From Neisseriaceae bacterium (lineage in GTDB: Bacteria > Pseudomonadota > Gammaproteobacteria > Burkholderiales > UBA11063), in contig DAHXMX010000001.1 of NCBI GenBank assembly GCA_027371515.1, positions 1-36,012 on the forward strand: 36,012 nucleotides of DNA, read 5' to 3'. Under the pieces are notes generated by a model that was not told the DNA's origin, ran no database searches, and saw only the letters and a list, made by a program, of their open reading frames with translations. Below are positions 1 through 9,814 of the stretch, one piece after another. Each line of letters starts with the position of its first letter. The first letter of the stretch is position 1. Both the position numbers and the translations under genes were made by a program.

Positions 1-59
1 TTGAAACTATATTCTATCAAAACATCACATTGATGGACTTTTTTATTTAACTTGGATCC

Positions 60-881
60 TTATCCCGAATTGGCGTTTAGAGTGCTATTTATTGCCAGAT
101 TGATAGTATTCTGAGTATTATCAATAGTTAATGTATTGGATGTATAACTTGGAGCTGCTGCCGTGGCAACTAATTTATTATTTTGCACTGTGATTGTTTT
201 ATTATCAACGATATTGGGTAAATTGACTTGAGCAGTATTGCCTGCATTGAGATTGATAGTATTATTGTCAACTAGATTGGCTGGATTGACCTGTAGTTGT
301 TTGTTGTTGTTTTGATTGATAGTTTTGTTATCAAAATTTGCATCTACTGTGGTGTTGCTGGTATTACCGCCAATATTAAGACTACCAGTTGGCGAGGTAA
401 TTTGTTGTATGCCGCTTCCACCACCCGGTGCAGTTAAGTCCAGAGTTAAAGTATTATTCTGAATGTTGCCACTACCAGTCACATTGCCGCCAGATATATT
501 TACCTGGGTTATAGCTTCAGCTTGCAATGTCGCAATATTGGTATTGGCTTGGGCAACCAATGCATTAATACTATCAACTGTTTGTTTAATGCTTTGTCCA
601 CCACCAGCTACATAGGGAATAATATCGCCACTTGTGCTTACTGCATAATTACTGCCAGTATTAGCCACATTAATACTACTATCGCTAGTGACTGTAGTTG
701 CAGGAATTGGCACATAGGTTGCTTTAAAATTGGTGCCACTTCTAACAATTGGCAGCAAATCATTTTGCGCTAAATTACCCGCATTGGGAAGATTGCTGAT
801 GGTGGAAGAATTATCGCTTGGATCAGTTTTCGTTGCATTGCTGCTCTTTACTAAATTATTGGTTATTATTTTCTCTACCAT
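60..881 (-). CDS. Phage tail fibre protein, repeat-rich
   Basis: 273 residues rich in Asn, Thr, Gly and Ile, with no enzyme motif. The C-terminal half (about residues 165-245) repeats a short strand-like unit of the type VDN-TI-----N-L-V (for example FDNKTINQNNN, VDNNTINLNAG, VDNKTITVQNN). Such units form trimeric beta fibres in phage tails. The N-terminal 60 residues hold the phrase LAQNDLLPIVRSGTNFKATY, which resembles the head end of many fibre proteins that dock on the baseplate. Start: ATG preceded by GGAG at good spacing. It is the last gene seen in the tail operon. Probable role: receptor contact at the tail tip. Fibre identity is inferred from composition, repeats and position; the receptor is unknown. 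Confidence 0.6.
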   Translation of the reverse strand: MVEKIITNNLVKSSNATKTDPSDNSSTISNLPNAGNLAQNDLLPIVRSGTNFKATYVPIPATTVTSDSSINVANTGSNYAVSTSGDIIPYVAGGGQSIKQTVDSINALVAQANTNIATLQAEAITQVNISGGNVTGSGNIQNNTLTLDLTAPGGGSGIQQITSPTGSLNIGGNTSNTTVDANFDNKTINQNNNKQLQVNPANLVDNNTINLNAGNTAQVNLPNIVDNKTITVQNNKLVATAAAPSYTSNTLTIDNTQNTINLAINSTLNANSG

Positions 882-919
882 GTTGTTCTCCGTAAATAAT
901 CTTAGGAATTACATAATAT

Positions 920-1681
920 CTACATAAATACCCAACATTGATTCAGGCTAATCGGCATAAGCTCCACTGTGCTACCTGGTGTTATCAAGTATTGTGTTTT
1001 GCCAAAAATTGTGTATCCACTACTTGGCACTAAATAGATGCTTGTGTTAGAGCTATTTATTATTGAATATATGCCACTTGTTGCATTAGGTAGCAGCACC
1101 GTAGCATTTTGTGCAATTGCTAGAATCAATACCTGCTGGTTAGTTGCGTCAATTTGTAGCGAAGTAGCAGCTGAGTTATTAATAATTAATTGATTGCTTT
1201 TATTAATTGCTGGAATAATCAACTGCAAATCATTAGCTCTTGATATTGTTGTGATGCCAGAACCGTTATTATTTGATGCGTACAAAACAATATCTTGTGA
1301 AGTTGGTGTATCAGCCACAATCACATTACCACTAACAACAGTCGTATATTGCGAAATAGTTGTTATACTTATTCTTGCAACTATAGATTGGCCATTATTT
1401 ACAGTCAAATTTGCAACTGCTGGTGCATAAAAGTATCCTGGTATTTCTAGATCACCAAATTGTTGATTCGCAATTCGATAATAACCTTCTGTTACATTAA
1501 TTGTGCTGTCACCATTGATGTTAACGATGCCACCACTTAAAATAACCGGTAATATTCCATTGGTAAGTGCTAATACTTGAGTTGCCACTCCATCACTAAA
1601 AGCAGACATGGTGTCAGCAGTGACTAGCTCTCCATTTTCCCAAGTAAGATAATAATTTTGATTAAATTGAGTAGCAGCCAT
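920..1681 (-). CDS. Phage tail fibre or baseplate-associated protein
   Basis: 253 residues. The N-terminus (QNYYLTWENGELVTADTM) resembles the docking end of short fibre proteins. The middle is beta-rich, and the C-terminus ends in SGYTIFGKTQYLITPGSTVE...CWVFM, a common end of phage fibre shafts where a final strand carries a Trp. Its start codon overlaps the stop of the upstream baseplate gene by one base (TAATG), so translation is probably coupled. With the repeat-rich gene downstream it probably makes a two-component fibre. No catalytic motif is visible, and the exact family is not recognised. Confidence 0.5.
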   Translation of the reverse strand: MAATQFNQNYYLTWENGELVTADTMSAFSDGVATQVLALTNGILPVILSGGIVNINGDSTINVTEGYYRIANQQFGDLEIPGYFYAPAVANLTVNNGQSIVARISITTISQYTTVVSGNVIVADTPTSQDIVLYASNNNGSGITTISRANDLQLIIPAINKSNQLIINNSAATSLQIDATNQQVLILAIAQNATVLLPNATSGIYSIINSSNTSIYLVPSSGYTIFGKTQYLITPGSTVELMPISLNQCWVFM

Positions 1682-2979
1682 TAGGTCACCTGCACTGTGT
1701 AAGTCACTGATTTAGTAACATTGCCGTAAGTAATAGTTAATGTGCAATCACCATCTTTCCAAGGAATTAATACATCAGCTACAATACGCAAGTTGTCGTT
1801 ATTTCTCATGATTTGGCAACTGGTGGTGATTTCTGAGGTAATTCCATCAATAAAGATGCCGGTCACTGTTAATTTAGTTGGTGTACTAATAGTTGTACCA
1901 TCAGGTGGCGCAATAACCATGTCCTTAATATATGCTGGTTGGATTGGATTTATTAGCCCAACAACATCATAAAACGCATTACTGTTATATGCTAGGCAAT
2001 ACGAGTAAATAATGCGCTGGTCACCTTTGTATGTCATGCCTATATCGTAATTAAGATTAAAATCCTCTGGTGTCTTGTCATAATCAATTGTGTAACCAAA
2101 ATAAGCCCTGGATATTTTACTGATAAAGTTCTCTAATTCAATACGAAATAGATCTGATAATTGTTGTTGCGTATCAAAAACATGGATAATCAGATTTGCG
2201 TTAATCTTGCCATCTGACAAGTAGGTATTAATGCCAAGTATTGATCTGTTTGTACCTAGAATCCATGCCTTATCAAAGTTCACCTTTTCTTCCTGAATAA
2301 AAACATAAATCACAAAACCAGTTCGGTAATAAATGTAACTAGTGATTGCTTGGGCTATATCAAATGGATTCATCGATGCTAGTATTTGCAAATTACGCAA
2401 CAACTGTAATACCTGATTGATTTGCCCTTGTTCGGTATTGATGTACACTTCACTAAATAGCATATTTATCCAGTCGGTATAATCAGTAGTTGATTCTGGA
2501 TAAATCTGATTAGCCTCAATTTGCAGATTTTTGTATAAGCTGTCGAAAATATCAGCCACAGCCTGATTGTCTAGGTAAGTGAAGCTACTTATATCTGCCA
2601 CTTGGGTATAAACACCGTCTGGTTCTTCACGCTTGATGCAGTTATAAATATCATCTTTGTTGGGTAATGTTGCATCCCCAATGATGACAAAGCTGACTGT
2701 TGCTATATATGCTTGTGCGTCTAATTCTGAAGCAGGCTGTTTCAGATTTTGTGTGGGAGCACTGAAAAAAGCTTGAATGCCAACATCGCCTGTTTTACTG
2801 GCATAGAATTGGTTATCTTTGATTTGTGTGATATTTTCATTCCCAAAATTAATTGTAAAATTGCACAATGTTGTCACATCAGTTAAACTATAATCATCAG
2901 CAAAGAATCCTGCACGTAGAATTACAGTGCTTTTGCTATACACTGGAGTCTTATCAATAAATATTTGGAGTTTTGTCAT
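1681..2979 (-). CDS. Baseplate protein in the gp48/gpI position, with Ig-like ends
   Basis: 432 residues from ATG at 2979. This start has a GGGGGA ribosome site 8 bases upstream and lies one base after the stop of the J-like gene (TGA-T-ATG); an in-frame ATG 17 codons earlier lies inside that gene and is less likely. Position directly after the gp47-like gene is where Mu gp48 and P2 gpI lie, joining baseplate and fibres. The middle (about residues 100-330) is mostly helical and could be that core. The first about 90 residues and the last about 80 (from IAPPDGTTISTPTKLTVTG) look like Ig-like beta domains, so it is longer than the usual gp48 protein (about 200 residues). Assignment rests mainly on gene order. 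Confidence 0.45.
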   Translation of the reverse strand: MTKLQIFIDKTPVYSKSTVILRAGFFADDYSLTDVTTLCNFTINFGNENITQIKDNQFYASKTGDVGIQAFFSAPTQNLKQPASELDAQAYIATVSFVIIGDATLPNKDDIYNCIKREEPDGVYTQVADISSFTYLDNQAVADIFDSLYKNLQIEANQIYPESTTDYTDWINMLFSEVYINTEQGQINQVLQLLRNLQILASMNPFDIAQAITSYIYYRTGFVIYVFIQEEKVNFDKAWILGTNRSILGINTYLSDGKINANLIIHVFDTQQQLSDLFRIELENFISKISRAYFGYTIDYDKTPEDFNLNYDIGMTYKGDQRIIYSYCLAYNSNAFYDVVGLINPIQPAYIKDMVIAPPDGTTISTPTKLTVTGIFIDGITSEITTSCQIMRNNDNLRIVADVLIPWKDGDCTLTITYGNVTKSVTYTVQVT

Positions 2980-2980
2980 A

Positions 2981-4204
2981 TCAACTATCCCCCATAACAT
3001 ACACGTTGATAGCTGCATATTGAATGTCATACACTAAACACAAATTGTTATCTGGTTGTATTGATGTATTTATCGGAATATTATTTTGTGTTCCCTTATA
3101 ATCCACTGTACGATCGACTAGAATTTGCGCATAAATTCCACCAGTAGCACTTAATCCTGTATCAATTGATTGCACAATATCGCTAAGTAACACATATCTA
3201 GCATTAGCAATTGCTGTGCCATAGAGTGGACTCACGATAAAAGCTCGTCTTACCTCGCGTTTAATTAAATCTGCAACAGTTATATTGTTAAAGTTGGGCA
3301 ATAAAGTAGCTAAAGTTAAATTCTGAATTAGCAAGACTCCGACATTGATAGTATTGGCATCGCTATATACTTGAGTGTCTGTGGTTGATACAAGTGCGTT
3401 ATCATTAATAGGTCGCTGGGTTTCGATATAATTTTGTGTAGTCTGAATATCTGATTTAGTTGTTGTGCGGTTGTACATGATGTCAGGATTATTTAAAATT
3501 ACATCAGGATTATTGGTTCCAGATAGTACAAACACTGATAAAATACCAGTCTGCAAAATATTGGCAACAATATAGGCTGCTGTAATATTGGGTTGTGAAG
3601 TTGCCCAAGTGATGTAATCCTGTTTAGTACCACCAAGTTTTGGGTTTTGAATTGCTTGGAGTATTCTGTAGCGCACATTGGGATCACTTTCACTACCAGC
3701 TCCATCATTCATGTTAAGTACAATTAATTTATCAATATCACCAATTGGGATACTCAGCGTTAATTCTGTTCCATTAGCTAATTGTTGACCTGAACCAGTA
3801 TTAGCGCTCTGGATTGGGATTTGACCCAATGTTCCCGCTTTAACGATTGTGGTTTGTTGAATAAAATACTGATTATTGGAAATACTGAGTTGTATATTAG
3901 CTGGCAATGTTACATCTTGAGTTTGAGTTGCTGGTAAACTACAATAACCTGTAGCTGGCACTCCTGCACTACGTGGTTGTAGATTGTAGGATGCTAGGAA
4001 TTTATCTAATGCATTGCCACTAGCGTATTGTGGAAAGATGTTTTGTCTGAATGTATAAATATCCTGGTCGATACCACTAGCAATCGCACCAATACTATTC
4101 GCTTTTACCCACCAATCAGTTGCTGCAGCATCTGGCACCGCTACAGGGTTAAGCGCTTTTACGAAATTTACATATTGTTGGTAATATTGTTGTTGTGTTT
4201 TCAT
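2981..4204 (-). CDS. Baseplate J-like protein (Mu gp47 type)
   Basis: 407 residues. The protein reads as a Baseplate_J family member: helical N-terminus, then GNALDKFLASYNLQPRSAGVPATGYCSL, beta domains with NIQLSI, and the typical PNVRYRILQAIQNPKLGGTK segment (about residues 176-195), where the family carries an E/D-x-x-R-x-R-x-L helix. It forms the wedge of the contractile-tail baseplate and triggers sheath contraction. It follows the gp46-like gene by 4 bases and precedes the fibre-joining gene, as in Mu. The ribosome site is weak (GGTG), so coupling from the upstream gene is likely. Confidence 0.8.
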   Translation of the reverse strand: MKTQQQYYQQYVNFVKALNPVAVPDAAATDWWVKANSIGAIASGIDQDIYTFRQNIFPQYASGNALDKFLASYNLQPRSAGVPATGYCSLPATQTQDVTLPANIQLSISNNQYFIQQTTIVKAGTLGQIPIQSANTGSGQQLANGTELTLSIPIGDIDKLIVLNMNDGAGSESDPNVRYRILQAIQNPKLGGTKQDYITWATSQPNITAAYIVANILQTGILSVFVLSGTNNPDVILNNPDIMYNRTTTKSDIQTTQNYIETQRPINDNALVSTTDTQVYSDANTINVGVLLIQNLTLATLLPNFNNITVADLIKREVRRAFIVSPLYGTAIANARYVLLSDIVQSIDTGLSATGGIYAQILVDRTVDYKGTQNNIPINTSIQPDNNLCLVYDIQYAAINVYVMGDS

Positions 4205-4208
4205 GATT

Positions 4209-4586
4209 TTATATCACCGCATTCAAGACAAAATGAATCTGCTCGCCACTGGTATCGGTACAATTAACTTCAATTGAAATGTTACCCAATACTAAACGTG
4301 GTATCTTTATCTCTTGAATGGTAATTTTGCTTTGTTCCACCATTGGTTTTAGTGCATTTGCTACAATTTGTGCCAGTTGAGTTTTATTAATTGAGCCACG
4401 TTGGTTACTCAAGCTATACAATAAACTTCCAAGAGTTGGGTCTTTAGCGTAGATGTATTTCTTTTGCGGTATAGTTAATCGCAAATAAATCTCAGTTACT
4501 ACCTGATTTTTATTCTCAATCTGCCCATTCAAATTGACATAATCTTGTGTATTTGGGTCTAGGTAAATACTCGTGTTGTAGTACAT
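4209..4586 (-). CDS. Baseplate wedge protein (Mu gp46-like)
   Basis: 125 residues with a clean ribosome site (GGAG, 7 bases before ATG), lying 2 bases downstream of the spike gene. The order YLDPNTQDYVNLNGQI...EIYLRLTIPQKKYIYAKDPTLGSLLYSL matches the gp46/GPW layout: a short strand region, a helical segment, and a tryptophan-free 'LGSLLY' in place of the usual GS-LW-L. The C-terminal half is a beta sheet (IPRLVLGNISIEV). This family links the spike and hub to the J wedge in contractile tails. Order spike-gp46-gp47 supports the call. Confidence 0.65.
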   Translation of the reverse strand: MYYNTSIYLDPNTQDYVNLNGQIENKNQVVTEIYLRLTIPQKKYIYAKDPTLGSLLYSLSNQRGSINKTQLAQIVANALKPMVEQSKITIQEIKIPRLVLGNISIEVNCTDTSGEQIHFVLNAVI

Positions 4587-4588
4587 TG

Positions 4589-5248
4589 CTATACTCCAGC
4601 CCTTATTGAGTTAGTTGGTATCGGTTTAGCATTATCATTAAGTAAATATTCCTCTTTGCCAATTGAGGTTTTATCTTTGTCTATATTGGGATCAGGCGGA
4701 ATTGGATTGGCAATCCCAGACACACCGGTACCAGTTTGTACGCCAGTATGGGTGTGGTTATTGAGATAATCATCAATTGCATCCAGTCTCTTTAGAATAT
4801 CTGTCAAATATTTGCCCACCCATTCTCCTGAAGAAAGAGTTGCACCGTAGCTTGCATCATCAATTTTGTATGCTTTAATTGCATCATTTTGTTGCACCAG
4901 TAGCCAATTGTCACTAAATAATCCACTCTCACCAGGTTTTAGAGTATATGGCAGATTGTTAAATCCAACCACAACCCCTAATAACAAAGGATTGCTACCA
5001 GTATCACCAGTATTCAGCAAAACCGCATTGGCTCCATCTTTAGGCACACTAAAATAGCCACAAGGGAATACACAGGCAACATCCTGACGATTATTACCAA
5101 TTACTGTAATGTTATTTATATCCGTAGTAACACTAGGATTGCCATCATTATTGAACTTGGCATTTTTGATAAATCCAGCTAATATTAATGATCGAGTTTT
5201 TACCCAGTTTATTGCTTTTCTAAAATCACTCATAGTCAGTTTACTCAA
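4589..5248 (-). CDS. Baseplate spike protein (Mu gp45/P2 gpV-like)
   Basis: 219 residues from a TTG at 5248 that overlaps the upstream stop (TTGA); GGAG lies only 3 bases before it. An ATG five codons in (5233) is the other start, but has no good ribosome site. The middle has the OB-fold style of gp45 spikes (VACVFPCGYFSVPKDGANAVLL, about residues 58-80). The C-terminus has NNHTHTGVQTGTGVSG, an HxH pair (NHTHTG, about residues 166-171) like the iron-binding tip motif of P2 gpV and Mu gp45. It forms the membrane-piercing needle. The HxH iron role is known from those relatives; here it is inferred. Confidence 0.8.
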   Translation of the reverse strand: MSKLTMSDFRKAINWVKTRSLILAGFIKNAKFNNDGNPSVTTDINNITVIGNNRQDVACVFPCGYFSVPKDGANAVLLNTGDTGSNPLLLGVVVGFNNLPYTLKPGESGLFSDNWLLVQQNDAIKAYKIDDASYGATLSSGEWVGKYLTDILKRLDAIDDYLNNHTHTGVQTGTGVSGIANPIPPDPNIDKDKTSIGKEEYLLNDNAKPIPTNSIRAGV

Positions 5249-6666
5249 TTACTCCATAGTGTTGTAAAACTATATGGCTTACATAATCCAAGACTTAACC
5301 GTGTGCCATTATTGATGTCATAATTTAGTGCCATCTGATAGCAATACAGCTTATTAGTTTCTAGCCCAAGGTTGCCATTATCGTTAACATTTACTATAAA
5401 CCCGAGCGGTATATCTGTTAACTCATCATTAGCTGCATTGTAGCAAGACAATCTTGGTAAATCTATTTCTAGCTGTGTTTCTAGGAAAGCATCCTGCACC
5501 AATAAGCGATTAGCATATAATCCAACGATTGGCTTATTGCTTTTAATTCCTGATACATCAGTGGCTACAATATTGCTGTTGCTGCTTTGCGTAATATCAA
5601 ATAATCGCAATAGTGTTGGGTCTTTGATGATGTTATCGCTTAAATCAATGATGTCGTGCTTGCTAATGGTAAAAATACCTGAGTTCAGCAATGTTTGACC
5701 ACGTGTAAATATTTTGCCCGATAGATTAGATACATAATTAATGGTGTCTTTTTCGTTTTTGCCGACCAAGTTAAACCCAACAGGGATGAGTGAAGCAAAT
5801 GCACGGTTGCAAACTACCCCAGAGTTTTTAGTAATGTTATAGCGTTCATATTTGATGCTGTTATTATCAACTGTATCATTAAACTTACCAATGTCAAACT
5901 GATAAAAACTGCCAATAGCAGTCTCTGCAACTGATGGTATAGCTATTTTGATTGTGCCATCTAAATCCTGATAAATAAGACGTTGGTAGGCATATACTGT
6001 GCGCAATAAACTATCAAAGCGATTGTCATTGGTAGAGGCAAAGAAATAGACTGGAGTTTTGCTGGTTAAACCATCCTGTCCAGTTGGAATTAAAAAAGCT
6101 AATTGTTGTCCCGCATAATTATCATAACTGCTAATTATTTGATGGTTGAGCGCATAACTCATCAAGGATTGATTTTGAAATGCTACCAGAATTTTGCCGA
6201 GTTCAACTTTGTTGGCAACAAAATCCGTGATCGGAAACTCACCACCACCAAGCATCAAAGTGTCATTAATATCATTAGCTACTAACTGATAGGATAATTG
6301 ACCAAGCAGTGATAAACAATTAAGAGTCAGATTTAAGCCAATTTGTGTGTCTTGTGCAATGTTGACTGTTGCAATATAACCCACAAATACTGTTTTATAG
6401 CTGTTGTTAAATACCTCCTCAATTTTTACCAAGTTACCTTCAGCAATTGCGGAGTTAAATAACTTGGTTTTATTATTGCTGGCACTGTAAGTTAAATCAA
6501 TCACAGCACTGTTAGCTAATGGCATAAACAGATTATTCATGATTAATATGCGTTCTACACCGTAATTGCTGAGTAGCCCAGTAACATCATTGGTATCATT
6601 ACTGATGATATTATTTTGATTGGTAATAATGTCAAAGATTGATATCATGTAGCTGACGTTATTCAT
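5245..6666 (-). CDS. Baseplate hub protein (Mu gp44/gpP-like)
   Basis: 473 residues. Starts at an ATG overlapping the stop of the upstream gene by four bases (ATGA). It lies between the gp43-like and spike genes, where Mu has gp44, the trimeric hub that closes the tube. Visible features fit a hub: beta-rich N-terminal domain (NLFMPLANSAVIDLTYSA), a middle domain with repeated short strands, and a C-terminal domain ending in a long strand (NKLYCYQMALNYDINNGTRLSLGL), the usual end of gp44/gpD hubs. No lysozyme domain is fused. Sequence is well diverged, so gene order carries much weight. Confidence 0.65.
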   Translation of the reverse strand: MNNVSYMISIFDIITNQNNIISNDTNDVTGLLSNYGVERILIMNNLFMPLANSAVIDLTYSASNNKTKLFNSAIAEGNLVKIEEVFNNSYKTVFVGYIATVNIAQDTQIGLNLTLNCLSLLGQLSYQLVANDINDTLMLGGGEFPITDFVANKVELGKILVAFQNQSLMSYALNHQIISSYDNYAGQQLAFLIPTGQDGLTSKTPVYFFASTNDNRFDSLLRTVYAYQRLIYQDLDGTIKIAIPSVAETAIGSFYQFDIGKFNDTVDNNSIKYERYNITKNSGVVCNRAFASLIPVGFNLVGKNEKDTINYVSNLSGKIFTRGQTLLNSGIFTISKHDIIDLSDNIIKDPTLLRLFDITQSSNSNIVATDVSGIKSNKPIVGLYANRLLVQDAFLETQLEIDLPRLSCYNAANDELTDIPLGFIVNVNDNGNLGLETNKLYCYQMALNYDINNGTRLSLGLCKPYSFTTLWSN

Positions 6667-7955
6667 ACTGAAGCTCTTGGTACTAGTAGTACTGTATCAA
6701 CTACTATCTTATTCGTGGACGCAAATTTGCCAGGATTTGCAGCAATAATATTTTGTATAACACTCACATCATCAAAGTTTAGGTTATTGTTAAAACATAA
6801 TTCTCGGATTGACATGGTATAAGGAACTGGATAACTGATGTAATGACTACTATTATTGATGGACAAATTTTTAGATAAATCCAACAAATTGACATAGCTA
6901 TTTTTAAGCGCAGTTATCAGATTATTTGCTTGAATATTTAAGCCATAGCTGTTGATTTGGTCGATACTGTTCTGAATATTGGCATCATAAATTTGTAATA
7001 ATGCGTTTATACTGGTATCGTCAGAGCCGTTGGCGTATGGAGTTAGTGCACCAAATTTTGAGTAATCGATGGTTTGGTTTTCAAAATAGTAGTTGGTATA
7101 GCTTTGTGGTTTAAAGTTGTTGTACAAAATGGTGGCAGTACTACGTAATAATGGCACAGTGTAATTCTTAATCTGCGGGACAGTTTGGTTGGCAAAGTTG
7201 ACTGCATTGTTTGGTGTAGTGCTATTAAAATATGTGCTTATCATATTGCCATATGCTTGAATTTGGGCAATAATAGTGAGTAAATCGTTAATACTAGCGA
7301 TAATCAGGTTAAATATTTGATTAACTTGGTTTATGGTAGACTGGGATTTTTGTGTAATTGCAGTTACTTCTTGCGCCACAAATGTAAACTCAAACAATAT
7401 ACCTTTCCAGCGTTGTGAACTATGAATTACCCGAAACTCATGCAAAAATACATTTTCTATTTTGCCTCGTATTGGATGCTGCAATACATTGCGGTATTCT
7501 TTGGGAATATTCTCAAAAGTAACATCACCTTGTCGAGCTAGGCAGTAGTTGTACAGGTTGCTATATGCAGTGTAATAGCTATCACCAACAATCAGGCCAA
7601 TACCGTTAAATCGTTCAACTTCAAAACCTAAATCCTCAATAATATTGGAGTTGGTGTTAACCAGTGGATGCACTACTAATTTACGCCGCACATTGTCTCG
7701 TATCTCTTGTAAATACTCTTTTGTACCAATAGGTAGGCTGCTATTTAGTGGGAATGAATTAGTATCTGTGCCAATAATGGCGGTTGCGGTATTGATAATA
7801 TTCGATGCATTAGTGATACTCCCTGAACCAAATGGTTGAGCAATATAGAAATTAACTCCATTGTATGCAGCATCTTGTAAATCCCAGCCGTTAAATAATT
7901 GCAGACCTTGCTCAGTTAAGCCTAGCAGATTAAATAATGATGCATTATTGGTCAT
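6663..7955 (-). CDS. Tail/DNA-circularisation-type protein (Mu gp43-like) with LysM-like end
   Basis: 430 residues. The N-terminus (about 1-190) carries the layout of Mu gp43: GVNFYIAQPFGSGS, RRKLVVHPLVN, LGFEVERFNGIGLIVGDSYYTAYSNLYNYC, HPIRGKIENVFLHEFRVIHSSQRWKGILFEFTFVAQE. That matches the 'DNA circularisation protein N-terminus' family, which is in fact a baseplate/tail component. A helical middle follows. The last about 50 residues (YTMSIRELCFNNNLNFDDVSVIQNIIAANPG) look like a LysM-type tail-hub domain. Gene order TMP-gp43-gp44-gp45 agrees. The GGAGG ribosome site lies 12 bases from ATG, rather far, inside the end of the tape measure gene. Confidence 0.7.
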   Translation of the reverse strand: MTNNASLFNLLGLTEQGLQLFNGWDLQDAAYNGVNFYIAQPFGSGSITNASNIINTATAIIGTDTNSFPLNSSLPIGTKEYLQEIRDNVRRKLVVHPLVNTNSNIIEDLGFEVERFNGIGLIVGDSYYTAYSNLYNYCLARQGDVTFENIPKEYRNVLQHPIRGKIENVFLHEFRVIHSSQRWKGILFEFTFVAQEVTAITQKSQSTINQVNQIFNLIIASINDLLTIIAQIQAYGNMISTYFNSTTPNNAVNFANQTVPQIKNYTVPLLRSTATILYNNFKPQSYTNYYFENQTIDYSKFGALTPYANGSDDTSINALLQIYDANIQNSIDQINSYGLNIQANNLITALKNSYVNLLDLSKNLSINNSSHYISYPVPYTMSIRELCFNNNLNFDDVSVIQNIIAANPGKFASTNKIVVDTVLLVPRASV

Positions 7956-7957
7956 GA

Positions 7958-9814
7958 TTAATAATTACCTCCGGCAATACTTTTCTGTTGTAAGACCTGA
8001 GTATTCTTGTTCAAGGCTTTAATTTGCTGTTCTAGATTTTTATTTAACCGCTCCAAGTTTTGATAATCAGCAATATTGCCTGATTTTTTGTCAGTTTCGA
8101 TTTGTTGTAAGTTTGATAAATATTCCTTAGCAAGCATGTGGGTTAAACCTTGCGTAACATATTCTTTGCCGCTATTCACCATATTGCTACCCCAATCACT
8201 TACTTTATTGCCCATATCTTTTAGCGAATTATGCGGCTTAATTTCACCATATAAGTCTTGCACTGGACTTGTTATGCCTAGACTTTTGTAATTCTTCTGC
8301 TGGATAGTTTCTGGGTTGCTGAGTTTGTTAAATATGTCGGTGTATGGAGTGCTTGCTCCTTGATTAGCGACATTAGCACTAATTGCACCATTGCCTAGCC
8401 CTAGATTTTGTGACAACATATTAACCAGTAAAGAACCAGCATTAGGAGCTAATCGATTATTCTGAGCTTGTGATTGCAAACGATTAAATTTAGCAATTGC
8501 ATTTGGATTGCCTTGCATTACACCTTCAACATCAATGCCTGCAATTTTGCCCAATGTACGTAATCTAAATTGATTAATGTAGGAGCTTTGGAAATAACCA
8601 TTTTGTGCTCCTGCATAAGTAGTACCATACAAACTTTGGTTAAATGCTTTGTTGATTGCATCTGGTGCAGATAGTCCACCTTTTTGCATCAGTTGTACTG
8701 CCACCGCTAATTGAGACACAATATCGCCACCAGTTTTTTGCGCATGAGAATCAACGTTTAATAATGTGGCACTCATATCCTTGACGGATGCGTTGATTTG
8801 AGTGAGCAAACTACCAGTCTGAGCAGGATTAGCATTGTAGCGATCGGATATTTTGGCAACCCCTGCAAGGTCAGACTGCGATAAATTACCACCAAACTGA
8901 TTCATATTGCCCATTTGTAAATACTGTGGCAATAAAAACATATTTTCACTTGGCTTATTAAAGGTATTGCCATACATTGAGGCCAACTGGTGTGATAAAT
9001 TATTACCCCGCATAAGATTAGTATAATTTTGGCTTACTTCATATTGCAGTTGGTCTTGGGCATTATTCTGGCCGCCAAAATAACTATAGCCAAGATTACC
9101 AATCTGTGAACCTGCAGTTGCACCAATACCTACACCAATTGCAGTGCCAACTCCAGGAATAATTGAACCAATAGCACCACCCAATAATGCACCAATGCCA
9201 CTAGCAATACTTCTATCTTGCTCAAATTGCAATCCACGTCGCTGAGTAGCATAAGCTAGTGGATTCATTAGATTATTGCCATAATCAAGCGAATTTATGG
9301 CAGCATAGCTCTCAAATGCGCGAGCTGCATAATAAAGCGGTAACCCGCCGGCTACAGTTTTGGCAATAGTTGCTATAGTGTTGCTATTATTACCACCGCT
9401 ATTTTTATTGCTAAAATTATTGTCTTTGGTGTTATTATTGGTATCTTTGAGTTGTTTGTTAAATTCAAGTAGAGATTTGTTAATTTCCTTAAACTGCTTT
9501 ACTATAGATGCATTGTCTTGAGTGGCATCCTTGAGCACTTTATTAAAATCTTTAACGCTTGTGGGATCGAATATCGAATCAATTTTAGATGCTGCCTGTT
9601 TTAGATTGGTGAAATTTACTTTATTCTGTGCACTTAAGCTTTTAACTAATTCGACTGCTTGATACAATTTAGCTGAAAAGCTATTGAGGATATTTTCTGA
9701 TGGAGTTGCTGCTTCATTTAGTGGTGATGTATTGCCAGTAGTAGATGTAGAACTATTGCTGCCACCAGAGCTACTATTATCCTCAAACACCACTTTGATA
9801 ATATTCTCAGCCAC
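7958..9814 (-). CDS. Tail tape measure protein
   Basis: 618 residues from a GTG start at 9814, chosen because AGGGG lies 5 bases upstream; the start overlaps the end of the frameshifted chaperone frame by 8 bases. Asn/Ser-rich N-terminus, helical segment (about 40-130), then a glycine-rich hydrophobic stretch (about 204-247: GIGALLGGAIGSIIPGVGTA...) like the membrane-active segment of many tape measures. The C-terminus is a predicted coiled coil (about 565-610, LQQIETDKKSG...LEQQIKALNK). It sits directly after the tail chaperones. It sets tail length and is ejected with DNA. From the roughly 0.15 nm per residue rule the tail would be about 90 nm (inference). Confidence 0.75.
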   Translation of the reverse strand: MAENIIKVVFEDNSSSGGSNSSTSTTGNTSPLNEAATPSENILNSFSAKLYQAVELVKSLSAQNKVNFTNLKQAASKIDSIFDPTSVKDFNKVLKDATQDNASIVKQFKEINKSLLEFNKQLKDTNNNTKDNNFSNKNSGGNNSNTIATIAKTVAGGLPLYYAARAFESYAAINSLDYGNNLMNPLAYATQRRGLQFEQDRSIASGIGALLGGAIGSIIPGVGTAIGVGIGATAGSQIGNLGYSYFGGQNNAQDQLQYEVSQNYTNLMRGNNLSHQLASMYGNTFNKPSENMFLLPQYLQMGNMNQFGGNLSQSDLAGVAKISDRYNANPAQTGSLLTQINASVKDMSATLLNVDSHAQKTGGDIVSQLAVAVQLMQKGGLSAPDAINKAFNQSLYGTTYAGAQNGYFQSSYINQFRLRTLGKIAGIDVEGVMQGNPNAIAKFNRLQSQAQNNRLAPNAGSLLVNMLSQNLGLGNGAISANVANQGASTPYTDIFNKLSNPETIQQKNYKSLGITSPVQDLYGEIKPHNSLKDMGNKVSDWGSNMVNSGKEYVTQGLTHMLAKEYLSNLQQIETDKKSGNIADYQNLERLNKNLEQQIKALNKNTQVLQQKSIAGGNY

